64,000 bases of DNA. It comes from Clostridioides sp. ES-S-0010-02. Lineage in GTDB: Bacteria; Bacillota; Clostridia; Peptostreptococcales; Peptostreptococcaceae. This document shows positions 27,577 to 36,925 of this stretch, one piece after another; the stretch's first letter is position 1; the number at the start of each line of letters is the position of its first letter. The notes under the pieces were generated by a model that saw only the letters and a program-made list of their open reading frames with translations, did no database searches and was not told the DNA's origin. The DNA lies in assembly GCA_020641055.1 (NCBI GenBank), contig CP067345.1, forward strand, positions 1,109,317-1,173,316. The letters are read 5' to 3'. A program made the translations under genes and the position numbers.

Positions 27577-29601
27577 ATGAGAAAGAGAACAAAATTATTA
27601 GCAACAGGAATGTTGTCTATAGCAATGGTGGCACCAAACGTGGCTTTAGCAGCGGAAAATACTACTGCAAATACAGAATCTAATTCAGATATTAATATAA
27701 ATTTACAAAGAAAAAGTGTTGTGTTAGGAAGTAAATCGAATGCAAGTGTAAAGTTTAAAGAAAAATTAAATGCTGATTCAATAACATTAAACTTTATGTG
27801 TTATGATATGCCACTTGAAGCTACTTTAAATTACAATGAAAAAACAGATACATATGAAGGTGTAATAAACTATAACAAAGACCCAGAATACTTAAATGTA
27901 TGGGAACTTCAAAGCATAAAAGTAAATGGTAAAGATGGACAGAAGGTTTTAAATAAAGAAGATTTAGAATCTATGGGGTTAAATCTTAAAGATTATGATG
28001 TTACACAAGAGTTTATAATAAGTGATGCTAACTCAACAAAAGCAGTGAATGAATATATGAGAAAAACTTCTGCACCAGTAAAAAAACTTGCAGGAGCTAC
28101 TAGATTTGAGACAGCAGTTGAGATAAGTAAACAAGGATGGAAAGATGGAGCTAGTAAGGTTGTAATAGTTAATGGAGAACTAGCAGCAGATGGAATCACA
28201 GCTACTCCACTTGCTTCTACATATGATGCACCAATATTACTTGCAAATAAAGATGATATACCAGAAAGTACAAAGGCTGAATTAAAACGTCTAAACCCAA
28301 GTGATGTAATAATCATAGGTGATGATGGTTCAGTTTCACAAAAGGCAGTATCTCAAATAAAATCTGCTGTAGATGTAAATGTAACTCGTATTGGTGGAGT
28401 TGATAGACATGAAACATCTTTACTTATAGCAAAAGAAATCGATAAGTATCATGATGTTAATAAGATATATATAGCAAATGGATATGCTGGTGAGTACGAT
28501 GCTCTTAATATTTCATCAAAAGCAGGTGAAGACCAACAACCTATAATATTAGCTAATAAAGATTCTGTACCAGAAAGTACATATAATTGGCTATCTTCAC
28601 AAGGTTTAGAAGAAGCTTATTACATAGGTGGAGACCAAAGTCTATCATCAAAACTTATAGATAAAATATCTAAGATAGCAAAAAATGGGACTTCAAAAAA
28701 CAGAGTATCTGGAGCTGATAGACATGAAACTAATGCGAAGGTAATTAAGACTTTCTATCCAGATAAAGAATTGAGTGCAATGTTAGTTGCAAAATCTGAC
28801 ATAATAGTTGACTCAATAACAGCAGGACCTTTAGCAGCTAAGTTGAAATCTCCAATACTTATAACTCCAAAAACTTACGTTTCTGCATACCATAGTACAA
28901 ATTTATCAGAAAAAACAGCAGGAACAGTATATCAAATTGGTGATGGAATGAAGGATAGTGTTATAAATTCTATAGCATCTAGTTTATCAAAACACAATGC
29001 ACCAACAGAACCAGAAAATCCAGGTTCAGCAGCAGGAAAAACTGTAGTGATAGACCCAGGTCATGGGGGTTCTGACTCAGGAGCAACAAGTGGATTAAAT
29101 GGTGGAGCTCAAGAAAAGAAATATACTCTTAATACAGCACTAGCAACTACTGAATATTTACGTTCAAAAGGTATAAATGTTGTTATGACTAGAGATACAG
29201 ATAAAACAATGGCTTTAGGAGAAAGAACGACATTATCAAACACTATAAAGCCAGATTTATTTACAAGTATACATTACAATGCATCTAATGGAGCTGGTAA
29301 TGGTGTGGAAATTTTTTACAAAGTAAAAGATAAAAATGGTGGAACAACTAAGACTGCGGCATCAAATATATTAAAAAGAATATTAGAGAAATTTAATATG
29401 CAAAATAGAGGAATCAAGACAAGAACACTTGCTAATGGAAATGATTACCTATATGTATTAAGAAACAATAAATATCCTGCAATACTTGTAGAATGCGCAT
29501 TTATAGACAATAAGAGCGACATGGATAAGTTAAATACAGCAGAAAAAGTAAAGACAATGGGAACTCAAATTGGAATAGGAATAGAAGATACAGTAAAATA
29601 A
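27577..29601 (+). CDS. cwp6: Cwp6 surface N-acetylmuramoyl-L-alanine amidase
   Basis: 674 residues. Signal peptide to about residue 26, then a 130-residue beta-type segment, three CWB2 domains (about 168-480, with APILL, QPIIL and SPILI), and a C-terminal Amidase_3 domain from residue 488. The amidase zinc and catalytic motifs are present: VIDPGHGGSDSG, QEKKYTLN, SIHYNAS and LVECAFIDN. It cuts the bond between muramic acid and the peptide of peptidoglycan from the outside. The promoter holds a WalR-like repeat, in keeping with control of wall hydrolases by the WalRK system (inference). Confidence 0.95.
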   Translation: MRKRTKLLATGMLSIAMVAPNVALAAENTTANTESNSDININLQRKSVVLGSKSNASVKFKEKLNADSITLNFMCYDMPLEATLNYNEKTDTYEGVINYNKDPEYLNVWELQSIKVNGKDGQKVLNKEDLESMGLNLKDYDVTQEFIISDANSTKAVNEYMRKTSAPVKKLAGATRFETAVEISKQGWKDGASKVVIVNGELAADGITATPLASTYDAPILLANKDDIPESTKAELKRLNPSDVIIIGDDGSVSQKAVSQIKSAVDVNVTRIGGVDRHETSLLIAKEIDKYHDVNKIYIANGYAGEYDALNISSKAGEDQQPIILANKDSVPESTYNWLSSQGLEEAYYIGGDQSLSSKLIDKISKIAKNGTSKNRVSGADRHETNAKVIKTFYPDKELSAMLVAKSDIIVDSITAGPLAAKLKSPILITPKTYVSAYHSTNLSEKTAGTVYQIGDGMKDSVINSIASSLSKHNAPTEPENPGSAAGKTVVIDPGHGGSDSGATSGLNGGAQEKKYTLNTALATTEYLRSKGINVVMTRDTDKTMALGERTTLSNTIKPDLFTSIHYNASNGAGNGVEIFYKVKDKNGGTTKTAASNILKRILEKFNMQNRGIKTRTLANGNDYLYVLRNNKYPAILVECAFIDNKSDMDKLNTAEKVKTMGTQIGIGIEDTVK

Positions 29602-29619
29602 AATAAAAAATATTAAAGC

Positions 29620-29674
29620 AAAATATATCATCTCCTGTTATAATGTAAAATATAGCAAGAGATGATATATTTTT
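29620..29674. terminator. Terminator after cwp6
   Basis: Long inverted repeat AAATATATCATCTC / GAGATGATATATTTTT around a 24-base loop, ending in T. Confidence 0.7.
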
Positions 29675-29711
29675 GCAAAGAATCAAATTGTTTACAATGA
29701 CGTTTATTGTA

Positions 29712-29740
29712 TTGATAAACTTCTCATTATTGAGTATAAT
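29712..29740 (+). promoter_or_regulatory. Promoter of the PSII-type sugar transferase gene
   Basis: -35 TTGATA (29712-29717), 17-base spacer, -10 TATAAT (29735-29740), 80 bases before the start codon. Confidence 0.7.
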
Positions 29741-29820
29741 ATAGAAATAAGTCAAAAATAAGATAGAAATACGTTGAAATTAAGAATTTAAAAATTTTTT
29801 ATTCCAATATGGAGGTAACT

Positions 29821-30507
29821 ATGTCTGGATATACTAATGATGAATGTGAAATACCTAAAGTTACAAGCTATCCAGGGGCAGATAAAGAAATTGCAAGTGA
29901 GATTGACTATAGCATAGTAAAAGGCACAGTGTTGTTTGACTTGTACCAAAGAGTTGTGGATTTAGTTTTATCTATATTAGGACTTGTAGTAGGTTTACCT
30001 TTAATAGCAATATTTGGAATTCTTATTAAAATAGAGGACAAAGGACCAATAACTTATAAGCAAGAAAGACTAGGAAAATGCGGGAGAAGATTCTATATAT
30101 ATAAATTGAGATCTATGAGAACAGACGCAGAAAAATTTGGCGCACAATGGGCTGAAAAAGATGATCCTAGAATAACTAAGGTTGGAAAGTTTATTAGGAA
30201 AACTAGAATTGATGAGATTCCACAGCTGTTTAATATATTAAAGGGGGACATGGGCTTAATAGGTCCTAGACCAGAGAGACCAAACTTTACTGTTCAATTT
30301 AATGAGGAAATACCTGGATTTATCAACAGGCTTGCTATAAAACCTGGACTTACAGGTTGGGCACAAGTAAATGGTGGATACGAAATCACTCCTGAAGAAA
30401 AACTTAAAGAAGATATTTACTATATAAAAAATAGGAGTATATTACTTGACTTTAAGATACTCTTTAAAACTGTTAAAGTAGTATTGACAGGAGACGGAGC
30501 TAGATAA
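29821..30507 (+). CDS. Short initiating sugar transferase (PNPT family)
   Basis: About 228 residues: one hydrophobic helix (about 45-70) and the PNPT catalytic domain, without the four-helix N-terminal part of the enzyme at 18.5 kb. Signatures are KQERLGKCGRRFYIYKLRSMR, IDEIPQLFNILKGDMGLIGPRPERP and GLTGWAQVNGGY. The ATG at 29821 is chosen because GGAGGT (29811-29816) fits it; an in-frame ATG at 29809 would overlap that site. It probably places the first hexose-1-phosphate of PSII on undecaprenyl phosphate. It has its own promoter and terminator and stands apart from the main PSII block. Confidence 0.9.
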   Translation: MSGYTNDECEIPKVTSYPGADKEIASEIDYSIVKGTVLFDLYQRVVDLVLSILGLVVGLPLIAIFGILIKIEDKGPITYKQERLGKCGRRFYIYKLRSMRTDAEKFGAQWAEKDDPRITKVGKFIRKTRIDEIPQLFNILKGDMGLIGPRPERPNFTVQFNEEIPGFINRLAIKPGLTGWAQVNGGYEITPEEKLKEDIYYIKNRSILLDFKILFKTVKVVLTGDGAR

Positions 30508-30535
30508 TTTTAAAATATTAGATTATTAATCAATG

Positions 30536-30563
30536 AAAAAGCTCTTTAAAAAAGAGCTTTTTT
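30536..30563 (+). terminator. Terminator after the short sugar transferase
   Basis: Compact hairpin AAAAAGCTCTTT / AAAGAGCTTTTTT with a tiny loop and a T-run. Confidence 0.85.
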
Positions 30564-30601
30564 ATTGTCAAAAAATACAAAAAGAAAAGGAATGAGAACT
30601 T

Positions 30602-31657
30602 ATGATTAAAAAAATTTCTACTATATTATCGTTAGTTTTGCTAATCTCTATTTCTAGTACAGTGGGGGTATTTGCAGATGTAAGTCCTAAAAAAGAGTTG
30701 ATAGAAGGTAGTATACCAGAGATTTCAACAGAATTAAATAAAAGAGTGTTCAAGAATTCTAAAGAAGTAATTCTTGTAAATGAAGAGTCAATTGTAGATA
30801 GTATAAGTGCAACACCTTTGGCATATGTAAAAAATGCTCCGATAGTTGTAACTAAGAGTAAAAATGTTGGTAGAGTAACAAGAAATTATCTAAAAGAGCT
30901 AGGTCCAGAGAAGGTTACGATAATAGGTGGTTTAAAGGCAGTATCTAAAGATGCTGAACGTAATATAGAGAAAATGGGAATTAAAGTGGAAAGAATAAGA
31001 GGAAAAGACAGATATGATACATCTTTAAAGATAGCTAGAGAAATGTACAGAACAGTAGGATTCGATAAGGCATTTTTACTTAGCTCAACTACAGGATTAG
31101 AGAATGCCATATCTGTATATTCTTATGCAGCTAAAAATGGAATGCCAATAATATGGGCTCAAGATGAAGGTTTTGAAGAACAAATTGACTTCTTAAAAAG
31201 TAAAAACCTTGAAAAAATATATGCATTAGGTGATTCAAAAGAGTTTATTGCAGACATTGATTCTAGCTTAAAGAATATAGAAGGTATAAAGCAAATAAAT
31301 AAGTCAAGCACAAATGTCGATTTAATAAAGAAGTTTTATGATGAAAAAGATATAAAGAAAATCTATACTGCTAAATTAGATTTTGGAAGTAGATCTGATG
31401 TAAACGAATATATTTCTTTGGGAGTAGTATCGGCCAAAGAAAATATGCCAATACTGATTTGTAGTGATAATTTAAGTCATGCACAAGATAAATTTTTGAA
31501 AGATAACAACATAAGTGATGTAATTGAAGTTGGATATACAGTAGGTAATTATAGTCTGTTAAAGAGTATACTTAATTTAACATCCTTATCTTGTATAATA
31601 TTAATACTATTATTACTATTGATTGTATTTAGAGCGCTTAGATATGAGTCAAGATAG
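30602..31657 (+). CDS. cwp7: Cwp7-like cell wall protein with degenerate CWB2 domains
   Basis: 351 residues. Signal peptide to about residue 27, then three CWB2-like domains that are eroded. Where its relatives have PILL in the first domain, this protein has APIVV; the second has MPIIW and the third MPILI. The usual L-x-G-x-x-R-Y-E-T opening is also lost in domain 1. It ends with a strongly hydrophobic helix of about 18 residues (LSCIILILLLLLIVF) and a short basic tail, which would hold it in the membrane. It lies straight after a terminator with only a ribosome site (AAGGAATGAG) visible. Assignment to Cwp7 is by position. Confidence 0.85.
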   Translation: MIKKISTILSLVLLISISSTVGVFADVSPKKELIEGSIPEISTELNKRVFKNSKEVILVNEESIVDSISATPLAYVKNAPIVVTKSKNVGRVTRNYLKELGPEKVTIIGGLKAVSKDAERNIEKMGIKVERIRGKDRYDTSLKIAREMYRTVGFDKAFLLSSTTGLENAISVYSYAAKNGMPIIWAQDEGFEEQIDFLKSKNLEKIYALGDSKEFIADIDSSLKNIEGIKQINKSSTNVDLIKKFYDEKDIKKIYTAKLDFGSRSDVNEYISLGVVSAKENMPILICSDNLSHAQDKFLKDNNISDVIEVGYTVGNYSLLKSILNLTSLSCIILILLLLLIVFRALRYESR

Positions 31658-31772
31658 TCTTTAATTTATTAAGGAAGCTTTTCATAGGTTAAATTTACTT
31701 AATCAGAATAATGTTTATAAGCAGTTTTAAAAGTTCTACTTTTAGAGTTTAAATTAGAGAAGGAGAAAGAAA

Positions 31773-33329
31773 ATGTCAAAAACAGCTAAAGCAGCATTGT
31801 GGATTATGGCGGCCACTATGTTTTCAAAAGTATTAGGTTTCCTTAGAGAACTTGTACTTGCAAATTTCTATGGAACAGGTATGTATGCAGACGTATTTGT
31901 ATTAACATTAAATATACCTGGTTTAATCATAGCAGTCATAGGTTCTGCAATTGCTACAACTTATATACCTATGTACTTTGAGACAAAGAAAAGACTCGGA
32001 GATGAAGGTGCCTTAAAATTTACTAACAATGTTTTAAATATATGCTATATAATGGCTATAATAATAGCTATTTTGGGGCTTTTATTTACAGAGCAATTTG
32101 TTACAGTATTTGCAGCAGGATTTAGAAGTGACCCTGCTAAGTTTCAAGCAGCAATACTATTTACTAAAATAATGATTTCAGGAGTTTTGTTCTTGAGTGG
32201 AAGTAAAATATTTAGTTCATTTTTACAGGTGAATGACAGTTTTGTAATTCCAGGTCTTATAGGAATTCCATATAATATCATAATAATAGCAGCAATAGCA
32301 CTAAGTGCAGGTAAAAATGTATGGATACTACCAGCAGGAGCATTGGTTGCCATGGCAAGTCAGTTATTGTTTCAACTCCCATTTGCATTTAAGAAGTCCT
32401 ACAAGTATAAACCATATATAAATTTAAAGGATGAGTCCATAAAAGAATTAGTGAATCTAGTCTTGCCTATGTTAATAGGTGTAGCTGTTGGACAGTTAAA
32501 TATATTTGTTGACAGGTTATTGGCAACTACTTTGGGGGATGGAAAGTTGTCTGCCCTTAACTATGCAAATAGACTAAATGAGTTTGTTATGGCATTATTT
32601 GTTACATCTATAATAACAGTTATATATCCTAAGTTAGCAAAAATGTCGGGTAAAGATAATAAAGAAGGCTTTATAAGTACTATTGTAAAGTCATCAAATT
32701 GTATTATATTGGTAGTGCTTCCAATATCCATAGGAGCTATTATATTAGCAGAACCTCTAGTTAGAATACTATTCCAAAGGGGTAAGTTTGATGCATTATC
32801 AACAGACCTTACATCTATAGCTCTTAGATTATATTCGTTAGGTTTATTGGCTTGTGGGGTAAGAGATGTTTTATATAGAGCATTCTATTCTCTTTCAGAT
32901 ACAAAGACACCAATGATAAATGGAAGTATCGCGCTAATAATAAATATAGTTCTTAATTTAATATTGATAAGACCACTTGGTCATGCAGGTATTGCTATAT
33001 CAACTAGTACGTCTAATATAATTACAGTTATATTATTGTTTATATCTCTTAAAAAGAAAACTGGATATTTTGGAGGAGATAAAATCATAAAGACTGGTCT
33101 TAAAAGTTTGGTAGCATCAGGTGTGATGGCAGTAGTCACTTTATTGATATATAACAATCTATATGCATTTATAGGTGCAGGAACAATTAAAGAAATTATA
33201 GCAGTTGGAACTGGAGTATTAGGTGGGGCTTCTGTATATACGATATTGATAGTTTTATTTAAGGTAGAAGAGATGGACTTAGCTTTTGAATTTTTAAAAA
33301 AAGGAAAGCAAAAACTACTTAAAAGATAG
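31773..33329 (+). CDS. mviN: MurJ/MviN-family lipid-linked glycan flippase
   Basis: 518 residues with about 14 hydrophobic helices, typical of the MOP exporter family. The start TAKAALWIMAATMFSKVLGFLRE is the MurJ signature, and later ADVFVLTLNIPG and FYSLSDTKTPM are also characteristic. MurJ proteins flip lipid II. As the first gene of the PSII block, this copy is more likely to flip the lipid-linked PSII repeat for outside polymerisation by the Wzy-like protein at 36.9 kb (inference). AGAAGGAGAAAG precedes the ATG. Confidence 0.9.
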   Translation: MSKTAKAALWIMAATMFSKVLGFLRELVLANFYGTGMYADVFVLTLNIPGLIIAVIGSAIATTYIPMYFETKKRLGDEGALKFTNNVLNICYIMAIIIAILGLLFTEQFVTVFAAGFRSDPAKFQAAILFTKIMISGVLFLSGSKIFSSFLQVNDSFVIPGLIGIPYNIIIIAAIALSAGKNVWILPAGALVAMASQLLFQLPFAFKKSYKYKPYINLKDESIKELVNLVLPMLIGVAVGQLNIFVDRLLATTLGDGKLSALNYANRLNEFVMALFVTSIITVIYPKLAKMSGKDNKEGFISTIVKSSNCIILVVLPISIGAIILAEPLVRILFQRGKFDALSTDLTSIALRLYSLGLLACGVRDVLYRAFYSLSDTKTPMINGSIALIINIVLNLILIRPLGHAGIAISTSTSNIITVILLFISLKKKTGYFGGDKIIKTGLKSLVASGVMAVVTLLIYNNLYAFIGAGTIKEIIAVGTGVLGGASVYTILIVLFKVEEMDLAFEFLKKGKQKLLKR

Positions 33330-33374
33330 ACATTTACCTTAAAAAATTAAAATAGAGTCAGAAAGGATGAAAAT

Positions 33375-35081
33375 ATGGATTATAAAAATAATTATGAGAT
33401 GTGGTTAAATTCTCCTTATTTTGATGAACAAACCAAAGAAGAGCTATTAAGTATAAAGGATGATGACAAAGAAATACAAGATAGATTCTATAAAAATTTA
33501 GAATTTGGTACAGGTGGTCTAAGGGGTATAATAGGAGCGGGAACTAATAGAATCAATATTTATACTGTTAGACGTGCAACACTTGGAATTTCAAATTATA
33601 TTATGAAGACGCAAGGTGAAGAAGGAAAGCAAAAAGGAATTGTTATAGCATATGATAGTAGATACATGTCAAGAGAGTTTTGTATAGAAGTAGCTAAAAC
33701 TTTAAGTGCATATGGTGTAAAGGCTTATATTTTTGAAGAGTTAAAGCCTACACCAGAACTTTCTTTTGCTGTTAGATATTTAAAGTGTGCTATGGGAATA
33801 GTAATAACAGCAAGTCATAATCCTAAAGAGTATAATGGATATAAGGTATATGACTCAGATGGAGGTCAAATCTGTATAGATATGGCCAATGATATAATTG
33901 CAGAAGTTAATAAGATTGATGATTACAGTATCATTAAAAGTGTAGATTTTGAAGAAGCTTTATCTAAAAATTTAATAACTATATTAGATAATGAAATAGA
34001 TGATGAGTTTATAAAGGCTGTTAAGAAGCAAGTTTTAAGACAAAGCACGATAGATGAATATGGAAAAAAATTAAAAATAATATATACACCTATTCATGGA
34101 ACCGGAAATAAACCAGTAAGAAGAGTCTTAAATGAATGTGGCTTTGAAAATGTAATGGTGGTTAAGGAGCAAGAATTGCCAGATTCTAATTTTTCAACAG
34201 TTAAGTATCCTAATCCTGAAGAAAAGTCAGTATTTAATATAGCTATTGAAATGGCAAAGAGTAATGGTACTGATTTGATAATAGGGACAGACCCTGATTG
34301 TGACAGAGTAGGTGTTGTTGTAAAAGATTCTAGTGGTGAGTATGTAGTCTTAAATGGAAACCAAGTTGGCTCACTTTTAGTTAGATATATAGTAGAGAGT
34401 TTAGTTGAAGAAAATAAACTTCCTAAAAACAATCCTACAATAATAAAAACTATAGTTACATCAGAACTAGGTGCAAAAATAGCAAAGGCTTATAATGTAG
34501 ATTGTTTGAATACTTTAACAGGGTTCAAATTTATAGGAGAAAAAATAAAAGCGTTTGAAGAAAGTAATGATAGAAGCTTTATAATGGGATATGAGGAAAG
34601 CTATGGTTACTTAATTGGAACTCATGCTAGAGATAAAGATGGTGTTGTATCTTCGCTTATGATATGTGAAATGGCAGCATACTATTTTTCAAAAGGTATG
34701 AACTTGTATGAAGCCTTGATAGATACATATAATAAATTTGGGTACTACAAAGAGGAATTAAAGTCAGTGACTTTAAAAGGCATAGAAGGAATAAAAAAAA
34801 TAAAAGAGATGATGCTTTACTTTAGAAGTGTTAAAATAGATAATGTGGCTGATGTAAAAGTAGATAAGATTTTAGATTATAAAGATGGAGTAGATGATTT
34901 ACCTAAATCAGATGTACTTAAATTTTTACTTGAAGATGGTTCTTGGATAGCTATAAGACCTTCAGGTACAGAACCTAAAATTAAATTTTACTTTGGAGCA
35001 AATTCAGATAACCAAGAAGATGTAGAATCTAAGTTGAATAATTTAATATCTTATATATTAAATGTGGTGGATTCTATATAA
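33375..35081 (+). CDS. Phosphomannomutase/phosphoglucomutase
   Basis: 568 residues, the long form common in Firmicutes. All four active-site loops can be read: the phosphoserine loop [15 protein letters not shown], the metal loop [11 protein letters not shown], the sugar loop [12 protein letters not shown], and the phosphate loop [13 protein letters not shown]. It interconverts hexose 6- and 1-phosphates and supplies mannose 1-phosphate for the next enzyme, and probably glucose 1-phosphate too. It lies 45 bases after the flippase and 21 bases before manC. Confidence 0.94.
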   Translation: MDYKNNYEMWLNSPYFDEQTKEELLSIKDDDKEIQDRFYKNLEFGTGGLRGIIGAGTNRINIYTVRRATLGISNYIMKTQGEEGKQKGIVIAYDSRYMSREFCIEVAKTLSAYGVKAYIFEELKPTPELSFAVRYLKCAMGIVITASHNPKEYNGYKVYDSDGGQICIDMANDIIAEVNKIDDYSIIKSVDFEEALSKNLITILDNEIDDEFIKAVKKQVLRQSTIDEYGKKLKIIYTPIHGTGNKPVRRVLNECGFENVMVVKEQELPDSNFSTVKYPNPEEKSVFNIAIEMAKSNGTDLIIGTDPDCDRVGVVVKDSSGEYVVLNGNQVGSLLVRYIVESLVEENKLPKNNPTIIKTIVTSELGAKIAKAYNVDCLNTLTGFKFIGEKIKAFEESNDRSFIMGYEESYGYLIGTHARDKDGVVSSLMICEMAAYYFSKGMNLYEALIDTYNKFGYYKEELKSVTLKGIEGIKKIKEMMLYFRSVKIDNVADVKVDKILDYKDGVDDLPKSDVLKFLLEDGSWIAIRPSGTEPKIKFYFGANSDNQEDVESKLNNLISYILNVVDSI

Positions 35082-35102
35082 AGAGCTAAGGGGAGATAAA
35101 CG

Positions 35103-36176
35103 ATGAAAGTATATAATGTCATAATGGCTGGAGGAGGCGGAACTCGTTTCTGGCCACTTAGTAGACAAGAAGTACCTAAGCAGCTTATAAATTTAAGTGG
35201 AGAAGATGCTTTAATAAATGAAACTATAAACAGAATAGATTCTCTAGCAAACAAAGAGGATTTATTTATAGTAACTAATGAGAAGCAAATGGACGCTTTA
35301 AAAGATACAGTGAAAGATAAATGTTTATACAGCAATATCTTACCAGAACCATGTGCCAGAAATACGGCAGCAGCTATAGGTTTTGCAGCCTTTAACATAA
35401 TGAAAAAATATGGTGATGGTGTTATGTGTGTATATCCAGCTGACCATTATATAAAAGATGAAAAAGAATTTAAAGCTATTTTAGAAAAAGCTATTTATAT
35501 AGCAGAAAATAATGATAAACTAGTAACTATTGGGATAAATCCTACATTCCCATCAACAGGATATGGATACATAAACTTTAGTAGAGAAAATACAATAGAA
35601 AATGTTGCATATGAAGTAGTGGAGTTTGTAGAAAAGCCAAACTATGAAATTGCTAAAGAGTATGTAAATTCTAAGAAATATGTGTGGAATAGTGGTATGT
35701 TTGTATGGAAGGTATCCAAGATATTGGAAGATTTTAAGAGATACTTACCAAAAGTATATGAAAAATTAGAGGAAATCAGTAATTACTTAGGAACAGAAGA
35801 AGAAATAGAAAAAATAAGAGAAATCTATCCAACAATACAATCAATCTCTATAGATTATGGTATTATGGAAAGAAGTAATGACGTTATAGTAGTTCCTGGT
35901 GATTTTGGTTGGAATGACGTTGGTTCTTGGGACTCCCTAGGTGCGATATATCCAACTGATGATGAAGGTAACATCAAAAGAGGTGAAAATATTACTATAG
36001 ATACTAAAAACTCAATTATATATTCAGATGACAAATTAATATCGACAATAGGTATTAGTGATTTGATAGTAGTATCTACAAATGATGCAGTTATGGTTTG
36101 TAGAAAAGATAAAGCTCAAGATGTCAAAAAGATAGTAGAGCAATTAAAAGAAGAAGATAGACAAGAATATATGTAG
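35103..36176 (+). CDS. manC: Mannose-1-phosphate guanylyltransferase
   Basis: 357 residues, the short form that has only the nucleotidyltransferase domain and no fused isomerase cupin. It shows AGGGGTRFWPLSRQEVPKQL, VYPADHYI, EFVEKPN, VWNSGMFVWK and FGWNDVGSWDSL, all canonical. It makes GDP-mannose, and mannose is a known constituent of C. difficile PSII, in which it links through phosphate. GGGGAG lies before the ATG. It is part of the same run as the mutase and flippase. Confidence 0.94.
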   Translation: MKVYNVIMAGGGGTRFWPLSRQEVPKQLINLSGEDALINETINRIDSLANKEDLFIVTNEKQMDALKDTVKDKCLYSNILPEPCARNTAAAIGFAAFNIMKKYGDGVMCVYPADHYIKDEKEFKAILEKAIYIAENNDKLVTIGINPTFPSTGYGYINFSRENTIENVAYEVVEFVEKPNYEIAKEYVNSKKYVWNSGMFVWKVSKILEDFKRYLPKVYEKLEEISNYLGTEEEIEKIREIYPTIQSISIDYGIMERSNDVIVVPGDFGWNDVGSWDSLGAIYPTDDEGNIKRGENITIDTKNSIIYSDDKLISTIGISDLIVVSTNDAVMVCRKDKAQDVKKIVEQLKEEDRQEYM

Positions 36177-36187
36177 GAGGTGTTCAT

Positions 36188-36910
36188 TTGATTCCTAAAA
36201 AAATACATTATGTATGGTTTGGTGGTCCAAAAGGAAATATAGAAAATATATGTATAAATTCATGGAAAGAAAAACTTCCAGAATATGAGATAGTAGAGTG
36301 GAATGAAAAAAACTTTGATATAGAGAAAGAAATAAAAGGAAATAAGTTTTTGGAAGAATGTTATAAAAGAAAGCTTTGGGCATTCATATCAGATTATACA
36401 AGAGTAAGGGTACTCTATGAACAAGGTGGAGTTTATCTGGATACAGATATGCAGATATTAAAGGATATAACTCCTCTTTTAGAAAATAATAGGCTTATAT
36501 GTGGATATGAAGATGATGGAGAATACATGAATGCAGCCATAGTAGGTGTAGAAAAAGGACATCCTTTCTTTAAAGATTTATTAGAGTACTACGAAAAAGA
36601 GGTGCTTACTTCTTCATTGTTTACAATACCAAAGGTTATGACTCATCTTATGGAAAAAAATTATAAAAAGATTGACCAAAATAACTATGAAGAAGGCATT
36701 CGTGTCTACGATAAAGAATATTTTTATCCTTTTGGATTTAAAGAAGACTTTACACCAGAATGTATTACAGAAAATACTTATGGAATACATTGGTGGGGAA
36801 AAAGTTGGGCTAAGAAAAGAAATTATTTCTTAGAAAGCAAGCACTTAACAGGTGTAAATAAGATATGGAAGTGTTGTAAAATATTTGCAAGTAATACTTT
36901 AAGAAGCTAA
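36188..36910 (+). CDS. DXD-motif glycosyltransferase (Gly_transf_sug family)
   Basis: 240 residues beginning PKKIHYVWFGGPKG, with the family core SDYTRVRVLYEQGGVYLDTD near residues 75-95; the final Asp-Thr-Asp is the metal-binding DXD. This fold is shared with OCH1-like enzymes and with the glucosyltransferase domain of large clostridial toxins. Here it is a small cytoplasmic sugar transferase for PSII. The TTG start is supported by AGGAGG at 36175-36180, which overlaps the manC stop. Confidence 0.88.
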   Translation: MIPKKIHYVWFGGPKGNIENICINSWKEKLPEYEIVEWNEKNFDIEKEIKGNKFLEECYKRKLWAFISDYTRVRVLYEQGGVYLDTDMQILKDITPLLENNRLICGYEDDGEYMNAAIVGVEKGHPFFKDLLEYYEKEVLTSSLFTIPKVMTHLMEKNYKKIDQNNYEEGIRVYDKEYFYPFGFKEDFTPECITENTYGIHWWGKSWAKKRNYFLESKHLTGVNKIWKCCKIFASNTLRS

Positions 36911-36925
36911 AAGGGAGAAAGTGAA

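Noticed and set aside
36188-36910. Toxin-like glycosyltransferase acting on host proteins
   Set aside because: Shares only the DXD fold with clostridial toxins; it is small, has no delivery domain and sits within the PSII operon.
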